Virus record (IMG/VR): IMGVR_UViG_3300048114_000047
Location: 1-25,266 of that record
DNA: 25,266 bases
Strand: one strand, 5' to 3'
Origin: a virus
Below the pieces are notes generated by a model. That model saw only the letters and a program-made list of their open reading frames with translations, searched no databases and was not told where the DNA came from. The translations under genes and the position numbers were made by a program. Positions 5,955 through 11,588 of the stretch are shown piece by piece. Position 1 is the first letter of the stretch. Each line of letters opens with the position of its first letter.

Positions 5955-6213
5955 TATCAATTATCTCCAATGTCAGTGCCGCATAGCCAATGATGTCCAA
6001 TAAACTGTCAACGTGCTTGCACTCGCTGTTTGCCAGCCGTGACAGTTTCATTGCGATCATCATCGCCCCAAACTGCTCCGGCGTAATATCTTTACCAGCA
6101 ATCATCGACATCATCTGGCTTGTCTGTGTCCAGTTTTTACGCAGATCGCCGTAACTTTCCCCGCGCTGCTTCAAAATCGCTTGCACATTTTCCAATGCTT
6201 TAGAACGGTTCAT
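5947..6213 (-). CDS. DUF6378-like small phage protein
   Basis: An 88-residue all-helical protein that begins MNRSKALENVQAIL. The order of motifs fits the DUF6378 pattern of phage accessory proteins: an N-terminal helix, RGESYGDLRKNW, then an ITPEQFGAMMIAMKLSRL helix, then VDSLLDIIGYAAL. The biochemical role of this family is not established. It may be related to the all-alpha NTP pyrophosphatase fold, given the helix pattern, but the EExxE-type metal site is not clear here. The start has AGAGG upstream and overlaps the previous gene by 14 bases. Confidence 0.7.
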   Translation of the reverse strand: MNRSKALENVQAILKQRGESYGDLRKNWTQTSQMMSMIAGKDITPEQFGAMMIAMKLSRLANSECKHVDSLLDIIGYAALTLEIIDNE

Positions 6214-6622
6214 TGAATACCTCTAAAATTGTAAACTCTTGAATTGGCACTTCGGCCATCAACCCATAATCACGCTCAATTCCGCGATCCCGTCTGCCGC
6301 CGATAGTTGTTTCAAAATCCACGTTGAAATTGACATAACCAATGCAGTCGATCCATCGCACGATTAAAAATGTCGGCAAGCCGGTTTCAAACGCCACTTG
6401 CCGCGCATACATCATTTTGTGCAGATGCAGCAACGATGTTTTGTATCGGCTGATCTCAAAAGTGCGGCACTTTATTTCTGCAAACGCCGCTATTCCGCCA
6501 TCACGCACCAGCCCGAAATCAAGCTGATCATACTGTGGCAGCTTCACAAAATCTACGTTCCAAACGCGGCTGACCGATTGCATTGTTTGCAGTTCTAGCA
6601 CCCGATTTGCTTTAGTCTCCAT
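6200..6622 (-). CDS. PD-(D/E)XK nuclease-like protein, 140 residues
   Basis: The start is the ATG at 6622, immediately after the previous stop, with a GGGGG ribosome site. The open frame extends to 6772 but that part overlaps another gene. Residues 35-51 hold a PD-(D/E)XK-type core: Asp35 (YDQLDFGLV) and Glu49-x-Lys51 (FAEIKCR). A conserved C-terminal block (IGGRRDRGIERDYG, then VPIQEFTIL) is one I recognise from hypothetical proteins of many marine phages. It is probably a nuclease or a nuclease-derived protein, with the substrate unknown. It sits next to a second nuclease-like gene and may act in recombination or host DNA breakdown. Confidence 0.65.
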   Translation of the reverse strand: METKANRVLELQTMQSVSRVWNVDFVKLPQYDQLDFGLVRDGGIAAFAEIKCRTFEISRYKTSLLHLHKMMYARQVAFETGLPTFLIVRWIDCIGYVNFNVDFETTIGGRRDRGIERDYGLMAEVPIQEFTILEVFNEPF

Positions 6623-6623
6623 A

Positions 6624-6884
6624 TCAACCCCCATTCGGATCATATGATAGGTTATTCGGATTAAACGGGATGATGTTGTGCTTGTTGCGCGTGTTTTTGC
6701 AGTATTCCGCGCGGATAACACCAAGCGGTTCAACGCCATCTTCAATATGTCGCGGATAAACCCGCACCTCAATGCCGGTCTTGCCTTTAAACAAATGTAT
6801 CGTCAGATCTTTAACGTCAATCCAGCTTTCCGCTGACAGCATCGTATAAGTGCGATCACCGATTGTTTGATAGCCATCATCCAT
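6624..6884 (-). CDS. Hypothetical protein, 86 residues
   Basis: A soluble protein beginning MDDGYQTIGDRTYTML, predicted mostly beta in the first 60 residues (DLTIHLFKGKTGIEVRVYP), with an asparagine/proline-rich C-terminus (IIPFNPNNLSYDPNGG). The ATG overlaps the stop of the Hjc-like gene by 8 bases, and the stop is followed at once by the next start, so it is firmly in the operon. It sits between two PD-(D/E)XK-like genes. No motif is recognised. Confidence 0.6.
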   Translation of the reverse strand: MDDGYQTIGDRTYTMLSAESWIDVKDLTIHLFKGKTGIEVRVYPRHIEDGVEPLGVIRAEYCKNTRNKHNIIPFNPNNLSYDPNGG

Positions 6885-7314
6885 TTGCTAATATCTCCCG
6901 CGTGACATAACAGAACGTGTCAATATCCATTTCACAGGCATATCGCCAGTCGTGCTTTTCAGCAATGTCACCAGCCATCACAAAAAACGTCAAATATGTC
7001 ATCGCTTGCACCGGCACTCTTACCCGCGTCTTTTGTCGATCCAGCCGGTAAAACAGACAAGGCATTTTATCGCCGCCAGCATATTCAGCCGCCGCGCATA
7101 CTTGATCCCACCACGCACTATCCACCCCCGATTTTCGCCTCTTGCATTCCAGAACAAAAGGAAAATCGCAATCATCAGTATATAAATCGCCAAGGTGTTT
7201 CTGGCGTGTCTGATCCAATTCACGCACGAATGTGATGCCAAGCTGATCATATAATTCTTTTGCGATTTCATATTCATAGCCCTTGCCTTTATTGCGGCTT
7301 TTCAATCCAGACAT
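6877..7314 (-). CDS. Hjc-like Holliday junction resolvase/PD-(D/E)XK nuclease
   Basis: A 145-residue protein beginning MSGLKSRNKGKGYEYEIAKEL, an N-terminal basic helix with the Glu found in archaeal Hjc-type resolvases. GDL (Asp43) and ECKRRK (Glu56, Lys58) complete the PD-(D/E)XK metal site. The expected role is to resolve recombination or replication junctions before packaging. The ATG at 7314 is chosen because GGGGGC lies just upstream. An ATG at 7347 in the same frame would add 11 residues and is possible. It is the first gene of the leftward early operon, divergent from the exonuclease/ERF operon. Confidence 0.75.
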   Translation of the reverse strand: MSGLKSRNKGKGYEYEIAKELYDQLGITFVRELDQTRQKHLGDLYTDDCDFPFVLECKRRKSGVDSAWWDQVCAAAEYAGGDKMPCLFYRLDRQKTRVRVPVQAMTYLTFFVMAGDIAEKHDWRYACEMDIDTFCYVTREILANG

Positions 7315-7422
7315 CGCTGCCCCCGTTCGGTTGGTTTCGCATATCATTGCCGAAACGGGATTAATCTGTAAAGCGGAAATTTAAGTGTTGCAAAATGTTA
7401 GTGCGTGGAATACGGTGTCGAA
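7315..7422. promoter_or_regulatory. Divergent early promoter region
   Basis: This is the only place where two operons diverge, so both early promoters should lie here. For the minus strand a weak match is TTGCAA (7393-7388), 17 bases, then TACAGA (7370-7365). For the plus strand TTGCCG (7347-7352), 16 bases, then TAAAGC is weaker still. No clear operator is seen. If the upstream alternative starts (7347 minus, GTG 7405 plus) are used, the gap shrinks to 57 bases. Confidence 0.4.
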
Positions 7423-8265
7423 ATGAAACGGGAAATCGGAAAAGAATGGCGTGACGCTGACCTGACACACTTATCTGTCAGCCAGCTAAATCGCACGCCT
7501 GCATATTGGATTTACGCATATTTGTATCTGCGTGATGACCGCAAAAACATTACTGTCGGGGAAAACGCCGCAGTCGGTACAGCAGTGCATAACGGCTTGC
7601 AGTCAATCGTCTGCCACGGTCAGGATATTACTGATCAGATCTTGGCAGCACAGATTGCGTTTGATTTCCACGATGCTAATCAGGATGCCGCAAAGCGTGA
7701 AAAATATCGTGATTGCATCCCGGATATGATCCGCAACGGCATCGACATATTGACTGAATATGGCTTTACAGGCGCGGTTGATGAAGAACGCATCGAAACG
7801 TGGCTTGATGGCGTCAACGTGCCGCTGATCGGCTTTGTTGATCTATTGGTGCCGGATACGATGTTTTGTGAAATAAAGACCAAAGCACCGCGTAAAACAA
7901 AGCTGCTGAAAGATGGCACGCAGGGATGGGCGAAAGCGACCCTGCCAAAAGCACCAGAAAAAGCGCACGTTGCACAGGCTGCGATTTATCAATACGCGCT
8001 GCAAGTGACGCCATCGATATGTTACATCACTGATCACGATGCTGTGATGTTCACGCCGTTTAACTGTGATGAATTGAAATCTGACGCACTAGCGTATGCG
8101 GTTGAAGATATGCGGCAAAAGGCATTGATCCGGCAGAACCTGTTGCGCGTCAGCACAGATCCGAAAGTGCTGGCCAGCTTTACCGATCCAGATTGGGGTC
8201 ATATGTATCAATGGAAAATCGAAACCGAATATTTAGAAAAGGCGAAAAAATTATGGAAGCTGTAA
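7423..8265 (+). CDS. RecB/Cas4-like PD-(D/E)XK exonuclease
   Basis: A 280-residue protein from the ATG at 7423. A GTG at 7405 in frame would add six residues, and no ribosome site clearly decides. The N-terminus has LSVSQLNRTPAYW, typical of the RecB-nuclease-like family (PDDEXK_1). His56 in GTAVHNGL, Asp140 in GFVDLL, then Glu150-x-Lys152 in CEIKTK form the metal site, and HVAQAAIYQYA is the conserved Q-x-x-x-Y motif. It is probably a 5'-3' double-strand DNA exonuclease that makes single-strand tails for the ERF annealing protein whose gene overlaps its 3' end by 13 bases. Together they form a two-component phage recombinase. Confidence 0.85.
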   Translation: MKREIGKEWRDADLTHLSVSQLNRTPAYWIYAYLYLRDDRKNITVGENAAVGTAVHNGLQSIVCHGQDITDQILAAQIAFDFHDANQDAAKREKYRDCIPDMIRNGIDILTEYGFTGAVDEERIETWLDGVNVPLIGFVDLLVPDTMFCEIKTKAPRKTKLLKDGTQGWAKATLPKAPEKAHVAQAAIYQYALQVTPSICYITDHDAVMFTPFNCDELKSDALAYAVEDMRQKALIRQNLLRVSTDPKVLASFTDPDWGHMYQWKIETEYLEKAKKLWKL

Positions 8266-8831
8266 AACTTGACAAAGCATTGAGCGATTTCCGCAACGCG
8301 GCAACGCTTGGCAAATCTGGCAAAAACCCGATGTTCAAAAGCCAATACAGCACTTTGGGTGATGTGCTATCTGCGCTGAATAAAATATCTGAATATGGTT
8401 TGGCGTTTAAGCAATATTTCAGTGATGATTGTTTGGTCACAACTGTGTCGCACATCGAAACCGGCGAAAAGTTTGACAGTGCCATACCGATCCGGCCAGA
8501 AAAGAACACACCGCAGTCATACATCAGTTGCGTGACCTATCTGCGCCGCGCCAGTTTAATGACGATGTTCGGATTGAATGCGGACGATGATGATGGTAAC
8601 TTGGCATCTGGCAATGGCGCGTCTTCCTCCCGTTCGCAGCCTATGTCAAAGGCACCGGCAGTCGCTCCCACTTCGGCTGTCGGTGCCGCCTCCCCAAACA
8701 TCGATAAAGAATTGCAGCAATGCAATAGTGCGCGTGATGTCAACGCGCTTTACACCAATCTGGTGCGTGCGCGTGACGTGACGCCAGATGAAATTGAAAA
8801 AATGCGTATTAGAAAAGAGGAATTAAAATGA
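8253..8831 (+). CDS. erf: ERF-family single-strand annealing protein
   Basis: A 192-residue protein from the ATG at 8253. The open frame begins at 8193 but the first 20 residues there fall deep inside the exonuclease gene. KSGKNPMFKSQYSTLGDVLSALN and YISCVTYLRRASLMTMFGLNADDDDGN are the signature segments of the ERF superfamily. A low-complexity Ser/Ala/Pro linker (about residues 125-150) leads to a short helical C-terminal domain. It should anneal complementary single strands made by the upstream exonuclease, for circularisation or recombination of replicating DNA. Its stop overlaps the next start as ATGA. Confidence 0.88.
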   Translation: MEAVKLDKALSDFRNAATLGKSGKNPMFKSQYSTLGDVLSALNKISEYGLAFKQYFSDDCLVTTVSHIETGEKFDSAIPIRPEKNTPQSYISCVTYLRRASLMTMFGLNADDDDGNLASGNGASSSRSQPMSKAPAVAPTSAVGAASPNIDKELQQCNSARDVNALYTNLVRARDVTPDEIEKMRIRKEELK

Positions 8832-9091
8832 GCGATTATGATGATACAAATCGGGGTGCGATTTTCAAAAACGACAAAACGTCTGACACCCAGCCAGACT
8901 ATACCGGCAAGATCAATGTCGATGGCGTGGAAAAGCGCATTGCGTTGTGGATACGCGAAAGCCAAAAAGGCACCAAATATATGTCAGCAGCTATCAGCGA
9001 CCCACAGCCGCCGCAAAACCAGCCACAAAGCCAGCCGCAGGGTCAGCCGGTAACATTGTCACAAGCTGTTGATGATGCGATCCCGTTCTAA
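8828..9091 (+). CDS. Small protein with SSB-type acidic C-terminal tip
   Basis: An 87-residue protein. Residues 1-55 (MSDYDDTNRGAIFKND, then YTGKINVDGVEKRIALW) form a DUF736-like beta pattern with the phage-typical N-terminus. A Gln/Pro-rich flexible linker (about 57-75) leads to VDDAIPF at the extreme C-terminus, almost the same as the conserved DDDIPF tip of bacterial SSB. That architecture, a small beta domain, disordered linker and acidic tip ending in Pro-Phe, is that of an SSB-like protein. It lies directly after the ERF gene. It may bind ssDNA or compete with host SSB for partners such as RecO, PriA or exonuclease I. The OB fold is not proven. Confidence 0.7.
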   Translation: MSDYDDTNRGAIFKNDKTSDTQPDYTGKINVDGVEKRIALWIRESQKGTKYMSAAISDPQPPQNQPQSQPQGQPVTLSQAVDDAIPF

Positions 9092-9110
9092 ACCAAAAAC
9101 ATCACGCCGG

Positions 9111-9272
9111 ATGCCGCGCCTTGAGCGTTGCATCTGGTGTGAAAAAGATGTGGATCTAAACGGCAACGATTGGGTCTGTGACGGTAGCAAACAAGTGCTG
9201 CACGTTGACTGCTTTAATGACAGGTTAGGGATAATAAATGCAAATCGACAAAAACATACCGCTGCCACCTAA
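9111..9272 (+). CDS. Small zinc-finger protein
   Basis: A 53-residue protein from the ATG at 9111. A start at 9069 would overlap the previous gene and add 14 basic residues. Near the N-terminus CIWC is a CxxC knuckle. Further on are a single Cys (WVCDG) and HVDC, so a CCHC or CCC treble-clef-like zinc site is likely. The C-terminal part (RLGIINANRQKHTAAT) overlaps the next gene. No strong ribosome site is seen. Its position after the recombination genes suggests nucleic acid binding, without direct proof. Confidence 0.55.
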   Translation: MPRLERCIWCEKDVDLNGNDWVCDGSKQVLHVDCFNDRLGIINANRQKHTAAT

Positions 9273-9450
9273 ACGGCACGCGATCAGATCAAAAGCTGTG
9301 GCTTTTGTTGACACAATGCAAGCTGGTGACAGTGTGCTATTTGATGATGTGTTAGATGCCAATAGGCTGCGTGATGCGCTGCGTTATCGCGGCATCAAAA
9401 CGTCAATGCGTAAAGGTGACGACGGGGTGCGGGTATGGCGTCTGTCGTAA
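9238..9450 (+). CDS. DUF7303-like small phage protein
   Basis: A 70-residue protein, MQIDKNIPLPPKRHAIRSKA, then MQAGDSVLF and a terminal DGVRVWRLS. This ordered pattern (IDKxIPLPP, GDSV, RVWR) is shared with many small phage proteins grouped as DUF7303, of unknown function, often near recombination or replication genes. The ribosome site is TTAGGGAT upstream of the ATG. It overlaps the zinc-finger gene by 35 bases and the next gene by 16. Confidence 0.7.
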   Translation: MQIDKNIPLPPKRHAIRSKAVAFVDTMQAGDSVLFDDVLDANRLRDALRYRGIKTSMRKGDDGVRVWRLS

Positions 9451-9590
9451 AGGTGCCATCATATGAGGAATTGCGTGCTTGTTTGCAAATCCCCAAAGCA
9501 ACCCCGCCGCTTGACCGGCTAGGTCGGCGTAATACAGCAACCACGCCAAAAGCGTTGCTGATCGAACGTGTAAAAAGAGAGCAGTGTTAG
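9435..9590 (+). CDS. Hypothetical small protein, 51 residues, last gene of the rightward operon
   Basis: Starts MASVVKVPSYEELRACLQIPKATPP from an ATG at 9435 that overlaps the upstream gene, and ends at a TAG (9588-9590). The protein is basic, with a short helix and then a disordered PP-rich linker. The TAG lies in the loop of the bidirectional terminator and overlaps the holin stop on the other strand by two bases. Overlap with its neighbour and sensible protein composition support it, but it is short and unrecognised. Confidence 0.5.
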   Translation: MASVVKVPSYEELRACLQIPKATPPLDRLGRRNTATTPKALLIERVKREQC

Positions 9591-9605
9591 CTGCTCTTTT
9601 TCTTA
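9572..9605. terminator. Bidirectional terminator shared by two convergent operons
   Basis: The stem AGAGCAG/CTGCTCT (9578-9584 and 9591-9597) has a 6-base loop TGTTAG. On the plus strand TTTTTCTT follows. On the minus strand the rc of 9572-9577 gives a run of T interrupted once. The stop codons of both converging genes (TAG at 9588-9590 plus, TAA at 9589-9587 minus) lie in the loop. Confidence 0.85.
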
Positions 9606-9955
9606 TTTTGGAAACTTTCCAGCGCACCGGCACCAAAGTAAAAACCCAAGATGATCATCATCGCATAGTTGATGCTAAACTGTTCCATCACTTGCGTCAC
9701 CGCATTCGGGTCGCCGGTTCCGGCAATCGTCATTGTCAGCACGATGATATAACTGGCCAGAAACGTGAACCCAAACATCAGTGCCAGATAGCGTTGCGCC
9801 AGCTTAAACGGTGCATAGGCATTCATCAAATCTATGCGTGCTTTGCTTTTTGCGGCAATCTCTTCTTCAGTGCTGGTGTGCATATCGTCGATCAGCTTCA
9901 TACCCTGCTTCACGACATCGCCAGACCCCAAAATTTTACCTAATACTGCAAGCAT
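9587..9955 (-). CDS. Holin of the GTA/3TM type
   Basis: A 122-residue membrane protein. The ATG at 9955 follows the endolysin stop (TAATATG) with GGAG correctly placed. A longer frame to 9994 has no such site. The sequence begins MLAVLGKILGSGDVVKQGMKLIDDMHTS, as in the 'holin of 3TMs' family of gene transfer agents and related phages (GTA_holin_3TM). A charged helix (EEEIAAKSKARIDLMNAY) comes next, then two clear hydrophobic segments (YLALMFGFTFLASYIIVLTM and YAMMIILGFYFGAGAL) and a basic tail. It would permeabilise the inner membrane and release the endolysin. It is the last gene of the late operon. Confidence 0.8.
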   Translation of the reverse strand: MLAVLGKILGSGDVVKQGMKLIDDMHTSTEEEIAAKSKARIDLMNAYAPFKLAQRYLALMFGFTFLASYIIVLTMTIAGTGDPNAVTQVMEQFSINYAMMIILGFYFGAGALESFQNKKKSS

Positions 9956-9956
9956 A

Positions 9957-10334
9957 TTAATAACTCCAAACATTCGGACGCGGTGCGCCGCCAAACGTGT
10001 CTAAATGCAAAAACCTTGCACTGCCTTTTTGTGCCACACCGATGCCAGTGAAACCCATCTGGAAAGCCAGCCGCATCAGTTCGTGCGCTTGTTGCCCGTT
10101 GCACGCTATATCAACCGCACAGCCCCGCGTATGCACTGACAGTTTGCCGGTAGGCTTGCTGGCTTCGATGCTGTGCTTCGGGCTGCGATAGCCGCTGGTG
10201 ACGGTCATTGGCTGACCATACACATCACGCAATTCTTGCAACTTCGCCATAAACGATGCCGACATATTGCATTCGCCGGTTTCACTGCACGCAAATTCGT
10301 CTTTGCTAAAATTAGGATACTTTGACCAATCCAT
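9957..10334 (-). CDS. Endolysin: peptidase M15A (D-Ala-D-Ala peptidase) family
   Basis: A 125-residue single-domain cell-wall peptidase. The M15A zinc site is visible: His68 and Asp75 in SVHTRGCAVDI, His110 and Asp112 in FLHLD, with the usual TVTSGYRSP strand before it (Ser47-Arg50). The N-terminal NFSKDEFACSETGECNM motif is also typical. It should cleave peptide cross-links in peptidoglycan at the end of infection. There is no signal peptide, so release depends on the holin encoded just downstream. Its start overlaps the nuclease gene by 23 bases. Confidence 0.9.
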   Translation of the reverse strand: MDWSKYPNFSKDEFACSETGECNMSASFMAKLQELRDVYGQPMTVTSGYRSPKHSIEASKPTGKLSVHTRGCAVDIACNGQQAHELMRLAFQMGFTGIGVAQKGSARFLHLDTFGGAPRPNVWSY

Positions 10335-10746
10335 TCATCTGCCTCATTTCCATAATGACATCAACCGCGTGATGCCAGCTATCAGCCTCGTTTTCAGCCG
10401 TAAACCGTGTCGGTGACACCCGTTTGGTTTTGTGCCGTAACAACGATGTGACGGGCATAAACAGGCAACGTCTTGATTGGGGCTGAACCAGAGCGACAAT
10501 ATCATAATCCTCAATCGTTGGGCTGCGTTTGTTGCCGCCGTGGCCAAGTTGGAAATGGCAAGACGGGCTTCGACGCCTAGTAGGTAAACACGGGTTCGAT
10601 GCTTTAACTTGAATGCGTAAAATCGTTTCATCTTGAAAAGCCACTAAATCAATTGCGGTTTGCTGTGCCATTGCGACGCGCCAATCTAACGCTAAGATCG
10701 CAGCGGCGGCAATATGCTCACCAATTAGCCCAAGTGTCACCGACAA
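10312..10746 (-). CDS. PD-(D/E)XK endonuclease-like protein in the lysis region
   Basis: A 144-residue protein with the compact core of the PDDEXK/Holliday-junction-resolvase-like group: Glu10 (GLIGEHIAAA), Asp33 (TAIDLVAF) and Gln46-x-Lys48 (LRIQVKAS). Gln replaces the usual Glu in the last motif, as also seen in the archaeal and phage family 'PD(D/E)XK endonuclease'. It is located between structural and lysis genes, and late expression would suit a role in junction clearance during packaging. The C-terminal half (LRHKTKRVSP) is basic. Function by fold only. Confidence 0.7.
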   Translation of the reverse strand: MSVTLGLIGEHIAAAAILALDWRVAMAQQTAIDLVAFQDETILRIQVKASNPCLPTRRRSPSCHFQLGHGGNKRSPTIEDYDIVALVQPQSRRCLFMPVTSLLRHKTKRVSPTRFTAENEADSWHHAVDVIMEMRQMNGLVKVS

Positions 10747-11184
10747 CTAAATCGCCATAATCAGCCAAACAACACCGCCAAGTGTCAGTGCAATAAGCCC
10801 TGCAATCAACCCCCAAACAATCAAATTATCGATAAACTCTTGTCGCGCAATTTCTTCTTCTTTTTTGCGTTTTCTGATTTCGCCTTGCAGCCTGATGATC
10901 TGTTGCCAAGCGTTCATCCCGTAATGCCCGATCACGAAATTGCGTAATTCATTTTCCATCTGCTGCGCTTTTTTTAACGCAGCAAAACTTTCCAACGCTT
11001 CTTCTTCAACCGACCCAAAGCGGCGCGATTTAGCTATGCCGTGTGATGTTTTGATGTTTTGGATAGCACCCATCCAGCGGCCAAGATCGCCAGACATACT
11101 TTCGATCTGTTTACCGGCTGCAATGCCTTTTTTTAGCAGATTAAAACTGGTCGTGGCGGCTGCTAATAATGTGACGGGATCCAT
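10747..11184 (-). CDS. Tail-anchored membrane protein with coiled coil, unknown role
   Basis: A 145-residue protein. The N-terminus (MDPVTLLAAATTSFNLLKKGIAAGKQIESM) is an amphipathic helix. Residues about 60-115 are highly charged coiled coil (EEALESFAALKKAQQMENELR then EIRKRKKEEEIARQ). One strong transmembrane segment lies at the C-terminus (WGLIAGLIALTLGGVVWLIMAI). Similar proteins occur in many marine phages close to the lysis genes, without known function. An inner-membrane spanin-like or holin-accessory role is a guess, but the membrane anchor is at the wrong end for a classical i-spanin. Confidence 0.6.
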   Translation of the reverse strand: MDPVTLLAAATTSFNLLKKGIAAGKQIESMSGDLGRWMGAIQNIKTSHGIAKSRRFGSVEEEALESFAALKKAQQMENELRNFVIGHYGMNAWQQIIRLQGEIRKRKKEEEIARQEFIDNLIVWGLIAGLIALTLGGVVWLIMAI

Positions 11185-11205
11185 TTGGCCACCTCGATGT
11201 CATAG

Positions 11206-11280
11206 TTACTCCCGTACTAAGTAAACAATCCAGATCAGCATAAACGTCTGGATCAGATCGATCATAGGTATCTGTATCAT
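11206..11280 (-). CDS. Possible 24-residue single-pass membrane peptide
   Basis: Frame from ATG at 11280 to TAA at 11206, starting MIQIPMIDLIQTFMLIWIVYLVRE. It is almost entirely a transmembrane helix. The start overlaps the stop of the 52-residue gene as ATGA, which favours translation. So short a frame may be fortuitous. If real it could belong with the lysis genes. Confidence 0.35.
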   Translation of the reverse strand: MIQIPMIDLIQTFMLIWIVYLVRE

Positions 11281-11435
11281 TTGCGCTGCCTCATTCTCCA
11301 TAGTCGCCAAAACACTAACACCATCGCACCAAATGCTGCGGCCATACCAAACCAGCTTTCAAGCGCATCCACCCACATTGGCGCAGACAAGCCGGTGGCT
11401 ATTGTCGCAATGTCAATTTGGGTGTCGTTGTCCAT
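11277..11435 (-). CDS. Small single-pass membrane protein, 52 residues (holin-like)
   Basis: Frame from ATG at 11435 to TGA at 11277. Start and stop both overlap neighbours (TGATG and ATGA), which is strong evidence of a translated chain. The first half is polar (MDNDTQIDIATIATGLSAP). One transmembrane helix at about residues 29-46 (FGMAAAFGAMVLVFWRLW) is followed by a very basic tail (RMRQRK), giving an N-out, C-in topology as in class III-type or pinholin-like small lysis proteins. It could be a second holin, an antiholin, or a virion-associated membrane protein. Confidence 0.55.
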   Translation of the reverse strand: MDNDTQIDIATIATGLSAPMWVDALESWFGMAAAFGAMVLVFWRLWRMRQRK

Positions 11436-11587
11436 CAGTCAACATCCTCTTCGGCAGTGTTGCCTTGCTCAATCCACACAAGATATTCCTGATAGTCAAC
11501 ATTAGCGGGATCAAAAGGAATAAAAGCGTTGTCCTCAAGCCTGACAATACTGCGTCCACCGATCATATTTGTCTTGATAACGTACAT
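11435..11587 (-). CDS. Short conserved protein after the tail fibre, 50 residues
   Basis: Frame from ATG at 11587 to TGA at 11435, 1 base after the fibre stop. GGAG is placed at a suitable distance. The protein starts MYVIKTNMIGGRSIVRLEDN and contains FIPFDPANVDYQEYLVWIEQGN, a pattern (IPxDPxNxDYxxYLxWxxxGN) that recurs in tiny proteins and fibre tips downstream of tail fibres in many phages. It may be a fibre accessory or assembly factor. Function is unproven. Confidence 0.7.
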   Translation of the reverse strand: MYVIKTNMIGGRSIVRLEDNAFIPFDPANVDYQEYLVWIEQGNTAEEDVD

Positions 11588-11588
11588 A

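Noticed and set aside
6634-6772. Longer N-terminus for the nuclease-like gene starting at 6772
   Set aside because: This part overlaps the 86-residue gene, is basic low-complexity sequence, and the ATG at 6622 has an ideal ribosome site just after the previous stop.
9959-9994. Longer holin start at 9994
   Set aside because: It would overlap the endolysin end, and no ribosome site is seen. GGAG lies at correct spacing before the ATG at 9955.
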